A DNA stretch of 64,000 bases, from positions 26,191,724 to 26,255,723 of the forward strand of contig NC_030854.1 of assembly GCF_000208745.1 (NCBI RefSeq). Reading direction: 5' to 3'. Under the pieces are notes generated by a model. The model saw only the letters and a program-made list of their open reading frames with translations. It ran no database searches and was not told where the DNA came from. This document shows positions 1-12,350 of the stretch, in pieces. The position numbers and the translations under genes were made by a program. How positions within the stretch are numbered: position 1 is the stretch's first letter; every line of letters starts with the position of its first letter. The DNA comes from Theobroma cacao. Its lineage: Eukaryota; Streptophyta; Magnoliopsida; Malvales; Malvaceae.

Positions 1-857
1 AATTCTATGCTTTTATCAAGTTCATTCCATCCCAAATTCTTAAATAGCCATTGCCCATTTAAATTTTTCTCACATTTTCTTATCAAAAGAAAAAAAAATG
101 AGGTTGAGCAAGAAAGATAGGTGAAGAAAGTGAGATTTAGTGAGGGTTGTTGTTTTTGTGTGAATGTATAAGAAAAAAAAATAGAGAGAGGAAAAGAAGT
201 GAGAAAGATTATGAGAAAAAAGAAAAAAAAAAGTGAACAGAATAAGTGTAATACAAGTGGTTTGTTTTGTTGCTTTTAATTTTAAGACTAGTGGGTTTGT
301 TTTTATATTAGTGTTATTGGTTGGTTTTTGAGCTTTGAGGTTAAAGATCTTGTGTGCATTGAAATTTTTTGGGGATTGGTGTTTTGATGAAACTTGTGTT
401 CTAGTACTGTTAAAATGTTCTGTGTTCTATGTGTTGGATACAGTTGCCATGAGTTTCAAGGTGCAAGTTACGAGAGCTGTTTTGGTAAAATAAAATAGTG
501 ATCAGTAAGGTTTTGGAGGCTTTTTAATGGTGACATTCAGCTATGGTATTTACATGGGGAGCTATATGTGATCGGGTACTTACATGTCTCACATAGGAAT
601 GAGTGAAATTTTGCATGTTGTCTTATATGTGGAGGGATGCTAAGGATATAGGGTTGTTACTACGATGTTTTTAACATCCCGAGAGTAATTGGATTCTTTG
701 AGGATGGCATATGTGGTATGTCCGGTAGACATTCGAAGGGGTTTGAATGTGGTGTAAGGGCTTGTCTAAGGATTGTGCAACTTCGTGTTTTGCTTGACCA
801 CCTTTCCACCATTTGGACTTTTTCGACATGGCAAGAAGCTTCATTTTCAATAATTTC
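1..857. other. No gene recognised; AT-rich flank of the Copia element
   Basis: I find no protein family, RNA gene or element end here. An open frame on the - strand at 660-869 has no recognisable domain and its right end runs into the proposed LTR start, so I do not call it. There are A-rich and GA-rich stretches around 90-235. Confidence 0.5.
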
Positions 858-2231
858 TGTTGACTCCATATGTTTTTAATTATAATAAAAACATTTTTTA
901 TTTATTGATATCTAATTTTACTATTTAAGTGTGTAAGATAAAGTTTAATTCCCTTAATAAATTTGATAATTAAAAGTAAGTCAAGAAGCTTGCTTGCTTA
1001 AAAGATGGGTTAATCAGTTAAAGAGGGAAATGAGAAAAGGTTTAGTGAAAATATAACATCATTAACTGATTAATGTGGAGCCTTAACCAGTTAAGGTAAA
1101 ACTGAGCACTATATAAAAGCAAGGCAGAAAAGCCTTAATCATTTAACACCAAACTTAACTGATTAAGAAAGTATTGGAAGCTAAAGATAGAGGTGTGCTA
1201 ATGGGTTAAAGAATGGGGTTAATCGATTAAAACACAAGACTTGAAGTACCTTGAAGCACCAAAATCCAAATTTAAATTGAAGTTAATCGTTGAAGGGAGT
1301 CAAAATGAAGAAATTCAAATTCAAAGAATTTTTAATTGGTTGAAGTTTATCTTAATCAACTAAAGTTAGAGGAAGAGAAGCTTCAATTAGTTAAAGGAAG
1401 GATTAACCAATTAAAGGGAGATTGTTGGTTAGAGAAGTTTGAAAACAGAATGTTCTTAATTTGTTAAAGCCATCTTTAACTAATTAACACAATAAAAAAA
1501 AGGCTAAATAGTGCAAGACAAAGAAGGCTAAATTGGTTATAACCTGCCTTTTACCAGTTAACCAAAAATTGTCTGCACATTAGAATTTAAATGTTAGAAG
1601 ACAAAATAATGTCTAGGAAGGCATAAAAAATGCTCATAATGGATAGATATTGACTCTAACAAAAAAATATGAGTCTCCAAATATAAAAAGAAGCTCCAAC
1701 AATAAAAAAAGCAAGAGAAAACCTACCAAGATCACATTTTGAGCAAATAGCCAAAGAACTTTCTTTTACGCATCTGTTTTTTAGTCCTATTCTTGTAAAG
1801 GTGTTTGAGATTTATTTTATTCATCTTAGATCAACAAGGGTGATCACATGTATTCCTTTTTTCTTCTTTATTCTTGGGTGATTAGAGTGTGAGAAACACT
1901 CTATTTATAATAAGGGATTAGAGCTTGGGTAGAAACTCACCGTGTAAAAGTTTGGTGAAAGCAGTTAATTCCACTAGTTTAGTGAAGTTGGGTTGAAGAT
2001 CCTTAATTGAGAGATCAAGGTAGTGGATGTAGGTCAAGGAGAACGAATTACTTGAAACACTTGTCTTTTGTCCACTTTTCTTTACTTTTTCCTTACTTAG
2101 TGTGTTTTTAACCTTAACAAGTTTTAAACCTTTCATTTTTATTTTACAAAAAGATTTTCAAAATAAACACAGCCTTCAAAATAATTTTAAAGTGCTATTC
2201 ACCCCTCTCTAACACTATATTTGGACCAACA
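858..2231 (+). mobile_element. 5' LTR of a Copia retrotransposon (left edge tentative)
   Basis: The right edge is well supported: the LTR ends in GGACCAACA and is followed after two bases by a primer-binding site for initiator tRNA-Met. The left edge is placed at TGTTGACTCC because it resembles the inverted complement of the right terminus (TGTTGGTCC). No 3' LTR survives for comparison and no target duplication can be read, so the start could be off by hundreds of bases. A TATA-like word (ATATAAAAAG) lies near 1680. The left two thirds carries many degenerate copies of a 12-bp near-palindrome, TTAAYYRRTTAA, described separately. Confidence 0.45.
1009..1562. repeat. Cluster of degenerate TTAAYYRRTTAA motifs
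   Basis: About a dozen variants of one near-palindrome are scattered in both orientations, for example TTAATCAGTTAA, TTAACTGATTAA, TTAACCAGTTAA, TTAATCGATTAA and TTAACCAATTAA, spaced irregularly by 20-80 bp. They lie inside the proposed Copia LTR upstream of its likely promoter. Several contain CAGTTA/TAACTG, a core that plant MYB proteins can bind; a regulatory role is only a suggestion. Confidence 0.55.
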
Positions 2232-2233
2232 AG

Positions 2234-2245
2234 TGGTATCAGAGT
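2234..2245 (+). other. Copia primer-binding site (tRNA-iMet type)
   Basis: TGGTATCAGAGT matches, with one change at the end, the TGGTATCAGAGC that primes minus-strand synthesis in most plant Copia elements. It sits two bases after the LTR terminus, which fixes the orientation of the element as +. Confidence 0.85.
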
Positions 2246-2269
2246 CTAACCCTAAAAAGTAAGGTTTAA

Positions 2270-3151
2270 CATGTTTAAAGAATATCCAAATGACTTTACA
2301 AAAGTCTGTTGTTACTGAGGGTCAATCCACAAATAAGCTTGCTTTATTTAATGGATCAAATTATGCTTATTAAAGTACTAGAATGTCTATTTATATTAGA
2401 GTTTTTGATTATAAAATGTGAGATGTAATTACAAGAGAACTTTATATTCTCACCTCACTTAGTTTTTCACGAAAGAGAGAATTCTCAAATCAAGAGCAAA
2501 GTGAACTAAAGTTGAAGTAAAAAAGGTTCAGACCAATTTTAAAGCTATTAACACTCTACATTGTGCATTAACTCCCATTGAATTCAATAAAATCTCTAGT
2601 TGTATCACAACCAAAGAAATTTGAGAAAAACTTAGAGTCATACATGAAGAGACTTATCAAGTTAAGGAGTTCAAAATTACTTTACTCACCTATAATTATT
2701 AAATGTTCAAAATGGAACCGGGTGAAGACATCTTTACCATGTTTGATAGATTTACCAACATTACAAACAAGCTCAATCAACTTGACAAAACCATCCCTAA
2801 ACATGAGTTAGTTAAAAGATTGGTCAGATGATTTTTAAAAAATTAGAAACCTAAAGTCATTGTTATCCAAGAGGCTAAAGATATTACTGTAGTTACTCTT
2901 GATGAAATCTGTGGCTTATTCCTCATGCATGAACTTGAAATGAAAGAAGAAGAAGATGAGGAAAAAAAAGGAAGCCAAAGAGAAAAAGAAAAATATTGCT
3001 TTAAAGACCAACACTTGAGGAATAACTAGAAAACTTGTCAAGTGATGATGATGAAGCGTTAGCCATGATGGCTAGAAGATTTAGAAAGCTCATAGGGCAA
3101 AAAGGTATAAGGATTAGATGAAAGAATTATAAGAAAGATCAAGGTCATTCA
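2270..3151 (+). pseudogene. Copia gag, N-terminal part (broken)
   Basis: This is the capsid part of a Copia gag polyprotein. Translation near 2330-2370 gives LALFNGSNYAY, the start of the usual gag domain with W replaced by a stop. Near 2580-2830 come segments typical of the UBN2/gag domain (KEIWEKLRVIHEETYQVKE, then PGEDIFTMFDRFTNITNKL). The frame shifts at least twice and has several stops. A Lys/Glu-rich stretch follows, then the usual RRFRK-like region. The gene is cut at 3151 by a LINE and resumes at 9731. It cannot encode a working protein. Confidence 0.8.
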
Positions 3152-3219
3152 GAAAAAAAAAAAAACTGGAAAATGCTTTCGACTCTCAACATTTTCCTCT
3201 GCTCCCTAAAACACACGGA

Positions 3220-4860
3220 ATGGCGGCTAGTAGGCCGTTGGACCTTTCCATCCCGTCCTAATATAACGCTTCGCCCTTCTTCATGCAATGGGGGACCACA
3301 CACAATGCCACATAAACTAAAGATTTGCAATCGCTAGTTAATGGCGGCTTGAAAAACATAGACTCTCAAAACCAACCACCAGTCTCTCTTAGTGCACGAA
3401 AGAAGTCATTTTTTAGTGTGGCAGCTGGAGATAAGCCACCAATAATCCCAGCTAATCGAGAACCATTTTGGTATAAAGATCGACCGACTGTATCCTTTTT
3501 TATGATGAAATAGATGCCCTTGCACAACCTTTCAAGTATTCCATGGTAGGGAAATTCACGCGGATGCCAAAGATGCAGGAGATTCGAAATGCCTTCAAAG
3601 GCATCGGACTTGTTGGTCTGTACAAGATACGATGGCTTGACTACAAGCATATTTTGATACAGCTCTCCATTGAGCATGATCTCAATTGAATCTAGTTGAA
3701 ACAAGTTTGATTTATCTCAAACCAAAAGATGCGGGTATTCAAATGGACTCCGGAGTTCCAACCGGATAAGGAATCTTCTCTTGTGCCTGTATGGATCTCA
3801 TTCCCAAACCTCCGAGCACATCTCTATGAAAAGTCAGCTTTACTTGTGATAGCTAAAACAGTGGGATGACCCTTGATGGTGGATGAAGCTACGACTAACG
3901 AAACGCGACCAAGTGTGGCAAGGGTGTGCGTAGAATATGACTGCCAAAAGCCTCCATTAGATCGGGTGTGGATTGTGACTCAAGACAGACAAACCGGAGA
4001 GGTCACTGGTGGTTTCATGTAGAAAGTTGAGTTTTTAAGGTTACCGGAATACTGCACCCATTGCTGCCATGTGGGACATAGTGAATCGAAATGCCTTATG
4101 ATGGGTCACCGTCCAGAAAAGAAAATGCAGCTTACAGGAATGAAAACGCAAGTGAAAGGAGATAAGAATGGATGTGAGAAGCGAAGAGAAGGAAATCAAA
4201 GGCCTTAGAAGGGAAACGGGACAGACCAAACTCAAGTACCATTAAAATAGAGCAAAAGGTGGCAAGTGACGAACAGACAGGGTACGAGCAGAGCTAAAGA
4301 TCCACAAAGAATGGAAATTAGTTCGAAAGACCATGGGGAAGCGCAGGTACAATTATTTAACCGCTTTGACACGATTAGGTTGATGGTGGAAGAAGATCAT
4401 GTAAAACAGGGGAGAACAAATAAGGTGAACAGTACCACTTTTGCCCAAAAAAAAGTTCCCAGCACACTTGATGAGACATAGCCAGGACAAACAGATCAAG
4501 GGGTTACCCAAGGTGAAAAAGGTAATGATGGGAGTACAAATCCACTAGTTATGAAGGACACAAATGGTGCTGGTAAATTACCGTCAACTGGTGAGCCGCG
4601 GGCCTCGGCCAAAACACAAGACCAGAGGGGTTAGGAAATTACCAGCCAGTAAGATGAAAAGTTTAAGGACGGGTTTGCTTTGTCAACTGCGGTGGAAAGG
4701 GGCCCAGCTCAATTGCTCTTCGCGCTTGAGTCCAATTGTGCATGGATTGAAGATAGCAATGAGAAAGGTCGGAGTGCCTCTGCGAGTATGGAAAACATAG
4801 GTGATCATGATTATATCCAATGGGCAGTTGAAAATGCATGAAATGTTACAGTTAAAAAGG
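3220..4860 (+). pseudogene. LINE ORF1 (DUF4283 / CCHC zinc-knuckle protein), broken
   Basis: This is the nucleic-acid-binding first protein of a plant L1 element. An ATG at 3220 opens a frame reading MAASRPLDLS. Further on, the DUF4283 pattern is visible near 3728-3870 (RVFKWTPEFQPDKESS, then VPVWISFPNL), followed by VARVCVEYDC and a CCHC knuckle near 4055-4095 (CTHCCHVGHSESKC; C-x2-C-x4-H-x4-C). The C-terminal part is polar and of low complexity. Stops and frameshifts are scattered through it, for example after AKTVG near 3866. It lies about 0.5 kb upstream of ORF2, as expected. Confidence 0.8.
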
Positions 4861-5352
4861 ACAAAAAGAAAAAAAATTACAGTGTCCTGGAAATGAGCCC
4901 CTTAAGGCCGTAACCACCCATACTGCTGGTCCAGGCAATGGTATGATTGAAGGAAGTGATGAACATATACCAGTAATGCATGGGCAAGGAACATACGGCA
5001 TTAACAAAGAATCCAGCTCCATTCCCTCACATGCAGCCCATGCAGGCAGTGAAAGCCATTCGGCATGGCTACCACATCAAGAGATTCGAGGGCATTAGAA
5101 AAATAACGACCTAGAGAAGGCAGACCAGAATCGAGCAGGTGATAGTAGCAGAGATTTTTATCACAAAGACCTGGTTTTTGGTACAGATAGTCACTCATTT
5201 GAATATTACCCTAGGACGGCCAGAAGAAGAAAATCAGATAATGAAGTGTCCTACAACCCAACTGAAGAGATTTCATTACAGAATGAAGAGAACTCTTTAA
5301 TAGACGGATGTGAAGAATCTGTTTCCAAGCACTTTAGCGTAAAAACATACCC

Positions 5353-8300
5353 ATGATCAGTACCTTGATTTGGAATGTAATGGGGGTTGCTAGCAAGCCC
5401 GTTCAAAGAAGAATAAAAAAGTTGAAGTTGATACATCAAATTAAAATCCTACCAATTTTAGGACCAATGGTTCAGGTTCTAAACTAGAATTTTTTAGAAG
5501 AAAGTTTGGCTTTGAGGGTGCGGTCTGTAACTTCTCCCAGAAGATTTGGCTTTTTTGGACAGAAGATGTTTCCTGCACAATAGAGATTGATCATCTTCAA
5601 TGTATTCATGCTCAATTCTCTTTGCAGTGGAATTCTTTTTCTTTTTAAACTTCATTTATATATGCTAAGTGTACAAGATTAAAAATGCTAGATTTATGGT
5701 CCTTTTTGAGAAATATAGCTGCTAGAACACAAGAACCATGGATGGCAAGAGGGGACTTCAACGTCATTCTTAGTAGAGAGGAAAGATTATTGGAAACAGA
5801 ACCGCATGCTAGCTCGATGGAGGATTTTGCACTGACACTTCTTGATTGTGGGTTGTTAGATGCAGGATTTGAAGGGAATAGATTCACATGGACCAATTCA
5901 CACATGTTTCAGAGGCTTGACAGAGTAGTTTACAACATGCAATGGAATGCGCACTTTGCTAGTACGAGAGTCCAACACTTAAATCGAGACGGATTCGATC
6001 ACTGCCCATTATTAATTACCAGCACAGAATCTTTGGTTAAAAGGCCCTCATCTTTTCGTTTTCTTCATGCTTGGCTAAAGCATCATGATTTCTTGAACTT
6101 TGTTGGCAGGAACTGGAATGAGCCAATGCACGATACCGGGTTGATGAGCTTTTGGCTCAAGCAGCAATGTTTAAAAAAGGCATTAAAAGTCTGAAATAAA
6201 AACATTTTTGGTGATATTTTTAGAAATATCAAGGTAGCCGAACAACATGCATTGGAGTGTGAAGAATTATTTCAACAGGAGCAGTCGCCTTTAAATCGAG
6301 AACAACTTAATTTGTCATATGCAAAGCTCAACCATTTGCTCAGTATAAAAGAATCATATTGGCAGTAAAAATTCGGTGTACGTTGGGTAGTAGAGGGAGA
6401 ACGAAACACGAAGTTCTTTCACATGAAGATGCAGAAAAAAAGAGTAAAAAACTTTATCTTCAAGACTAAAACTAGCGGTAGTTTTATACTTGAAGATCAA
6501 GAGCAAATTGAACAGTCCGCTATTGAGTACTTCACTAACTTGTTGAAGGCTGAAGCTACGGATTTAACTAGGTTCAATGCTGATTTAATTCCTTATTTGA
6601 TAACTAAAAATGGTAACCAAACATTATGTGCAGACCTACGATGGCAGAACTAAAAGAAGTAGTTTTCGCCATTGATAAAGACAGCACAGCAGGCCCCGAT
6701 GGCTTTTCCTCCTTATTTTACCAACATTGTTGGCATATAATAGTAGAAAATCTATTGATAGTAAAAAAATTCTTCACAGGAGCTACAATTCCAAGGGGGG
6801 TAACTTCTACAACTTTAGTCCTTATAACAAAAAAATCGGATGCAGATTCTTAGAGTGATTATCGCCCTATCAGTCTATGTACTGTTTTAAACAAAATAAT
6901 TACTAAGTTATTGGTGAACCGGTTAGTTAAAGTATTACCCTTATTAATCTTTGAAAATCAAAGTGGCTTTATGAGTGGCAGATTAATCAGTGACAACATT
7001 CCTTTAGCCCAAGAACTAGTCGGCAAGATTGATTATAAAGCTAGAGGTGGCAACGTGATCTTGAAGCTGGATATGATGAAGGCATATGGCAGATTAAATT
7101 GGGATTTCTTGTACCTAATACTGGAGAGATTTGACTTTAACTCTTAGTGGATTGACATGATTAAAAGGTGCATTTCCAACTGCTAGTTTTCACTCTTAAT
7201 TAACAGTCATTTGGTAGGCTATTTTAAATCAGAAAGAGGATTAAGGCAAGGTGATTCTATTTCGCCTTTATTATTTATATTGGTAACAGAATATTTATCT
7301 AGGGGTATTAATTTTTTATTTTCCCAATATGCTTCACTTCGGTATTTATCGGGATGCTCTTTAAATATTAGCCACCTAGCTTTTATGGATGATATTATGA
7401 TTTTTACTAATGGAAGCAAATCAGCTTTGGAGAAAGTTCTTGGCTTTTTATAGGAATATGAACAGATTTCTGGACAAAAAATTAACCATCAGAAAAATTG
7501 CTTCACAACAGCTTCTGCAATGGCCAGCTCCAGGAAACAAATTATTACTCAAGCCACAGGCTTTCATCACAAGACTTTACCAGTTACATATATGGGAGCT
7601 CCTCTTTACAAAGGACCAAAGAAAGTGATGCTTTTTGACTCGCTCATTATGAAAATCTAGGAAAGGATCACTGGATGGGAGAATAAAATCCTTTCAACTG
7701 ACGATCGCATTACGTTAGTACGAAGTGTTCTCTCATCCTTGCCAATATACCTACTTCAAGTGCTTAAGCCCCCGGTGAGTGTCATCGAGAAAATAGACAG
7801 ACTTTTTAATAGTTTTTTGTGGAGAGATAATTTGGACAGCAAACACATACATTGGTCATCATGGAACAAAGTTACTTTTCCAAGCTCGAAAGGCGGTCTT
7901 GACATCCGTAGTTTACAAGATGTATTTGAGGCTTTCTCTGCAAAACTATGGTGGCGTTTTCAAACTTGTAGTAGCTTGTGGACACAATACATGAAGGCTA
8001 ATTACTGCACCAATAAAATTCCTCATATAATCTCCCCCAAACTTCGAGATTCTGCAACCTGGAAATGGATGCTGGATGGCAGAGACATATATGGACAGCA
8101 AATTCGGTGGAGGATCGGTAAGGGAGACCTTCTTTTCTGGCATTATGTATGGATAGGTGATGAACCTTTGGTTAATTCTTTTCCTTCATATATGCTTTCC
8201 ATGACAAAAATTGATTACTTTTTCAATGCTAATATGTGGGATGTGAATAAGCTAAAAGTTGTTTTACCTAATACAGTTATTGAGGAGATTTTGAAGATTC

Positions 8301-9369
8301 TTATAAGTAGTAATAAGGCGGACATGGCTTATTGGGCCCTTACTCTGAATGGTGAATTTACTTCTAAAAGTGCTTGGGAACTAACGCGCCAAAGACAACC
8401 TAAATGTGTATGTGGTAAGATAATTTAGCATAAGAGTATACCGCTTAAGGTTTCATTCTTTATATGGTGCCTAGTACATAATTGGATCCCTGTGGAGTTA
8501 CGGATGAAATCAAAAGGTTTCCAATTAGCATAAAAGTGCCTTTGTTGTCAATCCTAGGAATCAATCATACATGTCATATGGAGAGGTATAGTTGCACAAC
8601 ATGTTTGGAATTATTTTTCAAAATTTTTTCAAATCTATGTTCATAATCCTCAAAATATTATGCATATACTTCACTCTTGGTATTATTCAGGAGATTTCAT
8701 TAAACCTAGCCATATTCGGATAATATTACCTTTACTAATCATGTGGTTCCTTTGGGTTGAACGAAATGATGCAAAACATAGGGAACTTAAAATGTATCCT
8801 GAAAGAGTTATATGGCGGGTTATGAGGATGCAAAGGCAATTATATCAGGGTAACTTATTGAGTAAATGGCAATGGAAAGGAGATATTGACACTGAGGCAC
8901 ACTGGGGATTCCGATTTCAACAAGAGAGCAATGGATCACCAAAAATTATTTATTGGACTTGACCATTGAGAGATGAATTTAAGCTGAATGTCGATGGTAG
9001 CTCTAAGAATGCCTCTCAGAATGCAACAGGTGGAGGAGTTCTTAGAGACCATTCAGGTAATATAATTTTTGGTTTTTCAAAAAATTTGGTCCTCATAATT
9101 CATTGCAGGCGGAACTAATGGCACTTTATAGAGGTCTACATTTATGTATTGAACATAATGTGTCAAGGGTATGGATAGAAATGGATGCGCAGATTGTTGT
9201 ACAAATGATTCAAGGGGATCTTAAAGGTTCATACAAATTTAGATATTTGTTAAAGTCTATTAGAAAATATTTACAGGTCATGTCATTTCGCATATCACAT
9301 AATCATCGGGAAGGAAATCAAGCTGCAGACTATTTGTCGAATTTTGGTCATACTCATCAAAATCTCTGA
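5353..9369 (+). pseudogene. LINE ORF2: endonuclease, reverse transcriptase, RNase H (broken)
   Basis: The N-terminus (MISTLIWNVMGVASKPVQRR) is the usual start of an APE-type endonuclease. Its motifs GDFNVIL, FTWTN, RLDR and DHCPLL lie at 5685-6020. Reverse transcriptase motifs follow: AGPDGF, YRPISLCTVLNK, NQSGFMSGRLISDNI, LKLDMMKAYGRLNWDF, RQGDSISPLLF and FMDDIMIF (usual FADD). LPIYLLQVLKPP and GGLDIRSL mark the linker. A zinc-finger-like region lies at 8400-8560. RNase H (DGSS, AELMAL, EMDA, EGNQAADYLSN) ends at 9369. At least three frame changes and many stops (7147, 7453, 8428) inactivate it. The RNase H domain is typical of a plant L1 lineage. Confidence 0.88.
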
Positions 9370-9730
9370 GTGTTTACACAAGCGCAAGGGGAACTCCGAG
9401 GTATCTTGCGATTAGACAAATCAAATTTATCTTATGTTATATTCAAATAATTATAAAAGAGTAGTACTCCTAGTTTTTATCCTGTTCTTACTTTTGAAGT
9501 TCTTTAAAATTTCCCGTAGATCCTTGTACACAGGTAAATTACTTATCTTTTGTAGCAGCAATCAAGGCAAAGGAAGTAATCCCTGTCCCAGGAATTTTAT
9601 TTCTCTCGTCTCATGTAATTTTGGAAGTCAAGTTTGGTCCCACTCCCGGCTGTATTTAATTTGATTATTATTAATAAAATGATAACAGGGTAGTTGGGCC
9701 CTGCGAGAACTTCTAACTTAAAAAAAAAAA
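9370..9730 (+). other. LINE 3' untranslated region and poly(A) tract
   Basis: This is non-coding sequence between the RNase H stop and the A-run that ends the LINE. It contains AATAAAATG near 9674 upstream of the tract. The second copy of the target duplication follows directly. Confidence 0.7.
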
Positions 9731-12350
9731 ATCAAGGTCCTTCATGGAAAAACAAGCATAAGGGTGATCTTAGCAAAAAGGATGAAACGGTTCACTTTGA
9801 ATAAGAAAAACCTAGACATTTCTGATCCAAATGCCCTTTATTCAAGGGAGAATCATCAAAGAAAATGAAGAAACCAAAAAGAGTAATGGTAGTTATAACT
9901 TGGTTTGACAGTGATCCTTGAAGCTCAGAGGAAGAAAAAGAAAACTTGGAAGAAATAGCAAACTTCTACCTGATGGCAAAAGAAGAAGAACTTGAGGTAA
10001 CAACTAACTCTTGTGATAATTCTTATGATTGCTTATACACTGAATTTGAAAAGCTAGCATTGAAATATAAAATTATGAAGAGGAAAGTCATAGCATTGGA
10101 TGATGAATTAGAAAAAATCAAGCATGATTTTATTATCAAAGAAATATGCTTCAAATTGAACTTAAACATTCCAAAATAGATTTTCAACTCTTTAAGTTGG
10201 AACTAAAGAGCAAAAACATAGCTTTGCAAAAGGTAATGGATGAAAATATTACTCTAAAAGCTTTAATGAAAAAGAGCTTACAACTAAAATTGAAAAATGA
10301 AGAGAAACCAAAACAAATTACAATTTTCAAAAAAAGAAGTAATGCATCCTCACATCATTGTTATGTATATGGCAAAAGAGGTCATTTATCTTATGATTGC
10401 TATCATAATGGAAGTAACATTCCTAAACCAAATTGGTTTGGGTGCCTAAAGAGTCTCATATACTTGTTAACCCATTAGAGTATGAGTACTTATAAAGAAA
10501 AATTAAAAAACTGTTTTATAGGTTGAGCAAGAGCAAAAGGATCAATGTTTTGAAGTTCAACAAAAGGAAAGGCATCCTTGGTATTTGGACGATGGCTACT
10601 CAAGACAAATGACTGGCAATAAGAAATTACTTACAAAGTTTGATAGGAAAAAGAGTGAGAGTGTTTCTTTTGGTTGTTACTCCAAAGGTATCATCGAAGG
10701 AATAGGAACCATTGGTAATATTTCTCAAACCTAAATCAAACATATTTTATTTGTTAAAAGTATAAGACATAACTTACTAAGCATTAGTCAGCTTTGTGAT
10801 ATAGGGCTTAGAGTTTTCTTTGATTTTTATTGATATCTAGTAATTGATGCTGACATTAAGAAAGTTGCATTTATTGGTAAAAGAATAAGAGCATGCATGT
10901 CATTTTTCATGATGAAATTGAGCCTAATAGAGAATCATGTCTTATGGCCAATGATGTATGTGATAGTTGGTTATGGCATAAAAAATTAGGACATGCTAGC
11001 ATGCCCACTATTTCAAAACTCTTACGAAAATACCTAGTCATTGGACTTCTAAAGATGACTTTTGAAAATGAAAAAGATTGTGATGCATGTCAATTTGCAA
11101 AACAAGTTTAAAGTTCATTTAAATCTAAAAAGGTGATCTCAACTTCTAGTCCATTTGATCTATTGCATGTTGACTTGTTTGGACCAATTAATGTCATTAG
11201 TTTAAAAGGCATGTTATATGATTTTGTTATTGTTGACAATTACTCAAGCTATACATGGGTATATTTTCTTGCTCACAAAGATGATGCATTGCCTTTTTTG
11301 ATAAACATTGTAAAAGTGGTCAAAATGATAAGGTCTTACCATTGTTAGTGTTAGAAGTGACTATGGTAATGAATTTGAAAGTGATGATTTTGAAATTTTT
11401 TGCAATGAAAATGATTTTAACCACAACTTTTTAGCTCCCAGAACTCCACAACAAACTTGAGTTATTGAAAGAAAAAATAGGACTTTAAAAGAAATGGCAA
11501 AAACAATGCTTTGTGAAAACAATTTGCTAAAATATTTTTGGGTTGAAGCTGTGAACACAGCAATTTACATTTTGAATAGAGTTTCCATTAGAGCCATGAT
11601 TTTTAAAACTTCTTATGAGCTTTATAAAGGGAGAAAACCAAACATTTCACATTTAAGGAGCTTTGGGTGCAAATGCTTTGTTTTAAATAATGAAAAACAT
11701 ACCTTACGAAAGTTTGATGCTAGGAGTGATGAAGCTATTTTTTTAGGTTATGCATTAAACTCTAAAGCATATAGAGTGTTCAACAAAATAACTTTGGTCA
11801 TAGAAGAATCAATTTGTATTGTTTTTTATGAGACTAATGCTACACAAAGAAAGTAGTGTTTGATGATGATGATGCAGATGATATTGAAAAGAAAATGGGA
11901 AAAGATCAGCTTGAACCACAGAAAAGATGATGGAGAAAACTGAGAGGAGAAAGAAAGAGAAAAACCACCTCTAGAGAATTTGCAAAGAACTAAAAATTAG
12001 CACAATGATCTTCTTAGAAGTTAGAGATTTGTAAGAAATCATCCTCAAGAACAAATCTTCAGTGATCCCTCCGAAGGTGTCAAAACTAAAAGAGGACTAA
12101 GGGAAACTTGTGAATGTCTAGCATCCATATCACAAGTGGAGCTAAAGAACTTTGAGGAAGCTGAAAAGGAAAAAAGTTGGATGATTGCCATGCAAGAAGA
12201 ACTTGGTCAATTTGAAAGGAACAAGGTTTGGACGTTATTTCCAAAACCAACCATCCATCCAATTGTTGGTACAAAATGGGTATTTACAAATAAGTTTGAT
12301 GAGCTGTGAAATGTGGTAAGAAACAAAGGAAGGTTAGTTGCTTAAGACTA
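9731..12350 (+). pseudogene. Copia gag C-terminus, protease, integrase and start of RT (broken, 3'-truncated)
   Basis: This is the continuation of the Copia polyprotein after the LINE. A Glu/Lys-rich coiled region (9946-10310) leads to a zinc knuckle, CYVYGKRGHLSYDC, whose second Cys is Tyr. The protease site reads WYLDDGYSRQMTG, so the usual D-S-G is D-D-G. The pre-integrase domain has WHKKLGH and CDACQFAK. The integrase core shows LHVDLFGP, VDNYSSYTW and a catalytic-Glu region (VIERKNRTLKEMA, after a stop), then YFWVEAVNTAIYILNR and GRKPNISHLRSFGCKCF. RT begins with EAEKEKSWMIAMQEEL and TKWVFTNKF and stops near 12350. The rest of RT, RNase H and the 3' LTR are absent. Confidence 0.85.

Larger units (their letters stand above)
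3152..9730 (+). mobile_element. L1-type LINE, nearly full length, inserted in the Copia gag
   Basis: This is a non-LTR retrotransposon with two ORF regions and a 3' poly(A) tract (about 9719-9730). It is flanked by a 14-bp target-site duplication, ATCAAGGTCATTCA at 3138-3151 and ATCAAGGTCCTTCA at 9731-9744, with one mismatch. The order is short 5' leader, ORF1 (RNA-binding, CCHC knuckle), then ORF2 (endonuclease, reverse transcriptase, zinc-finger region, RNase H). The right flank continues the Copia gag reading exactly where the left flank stopped. Both ORFs carry stops and frameshifts, so the copy is dead. Confidence 0.9.

Noticed and set aside
660..869. 69-codon open frame on the - strand near the window start
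   Set aside because: No domain, no exon neighbours, and its end runs into the proposed LTR start. Nothing supports a gene.
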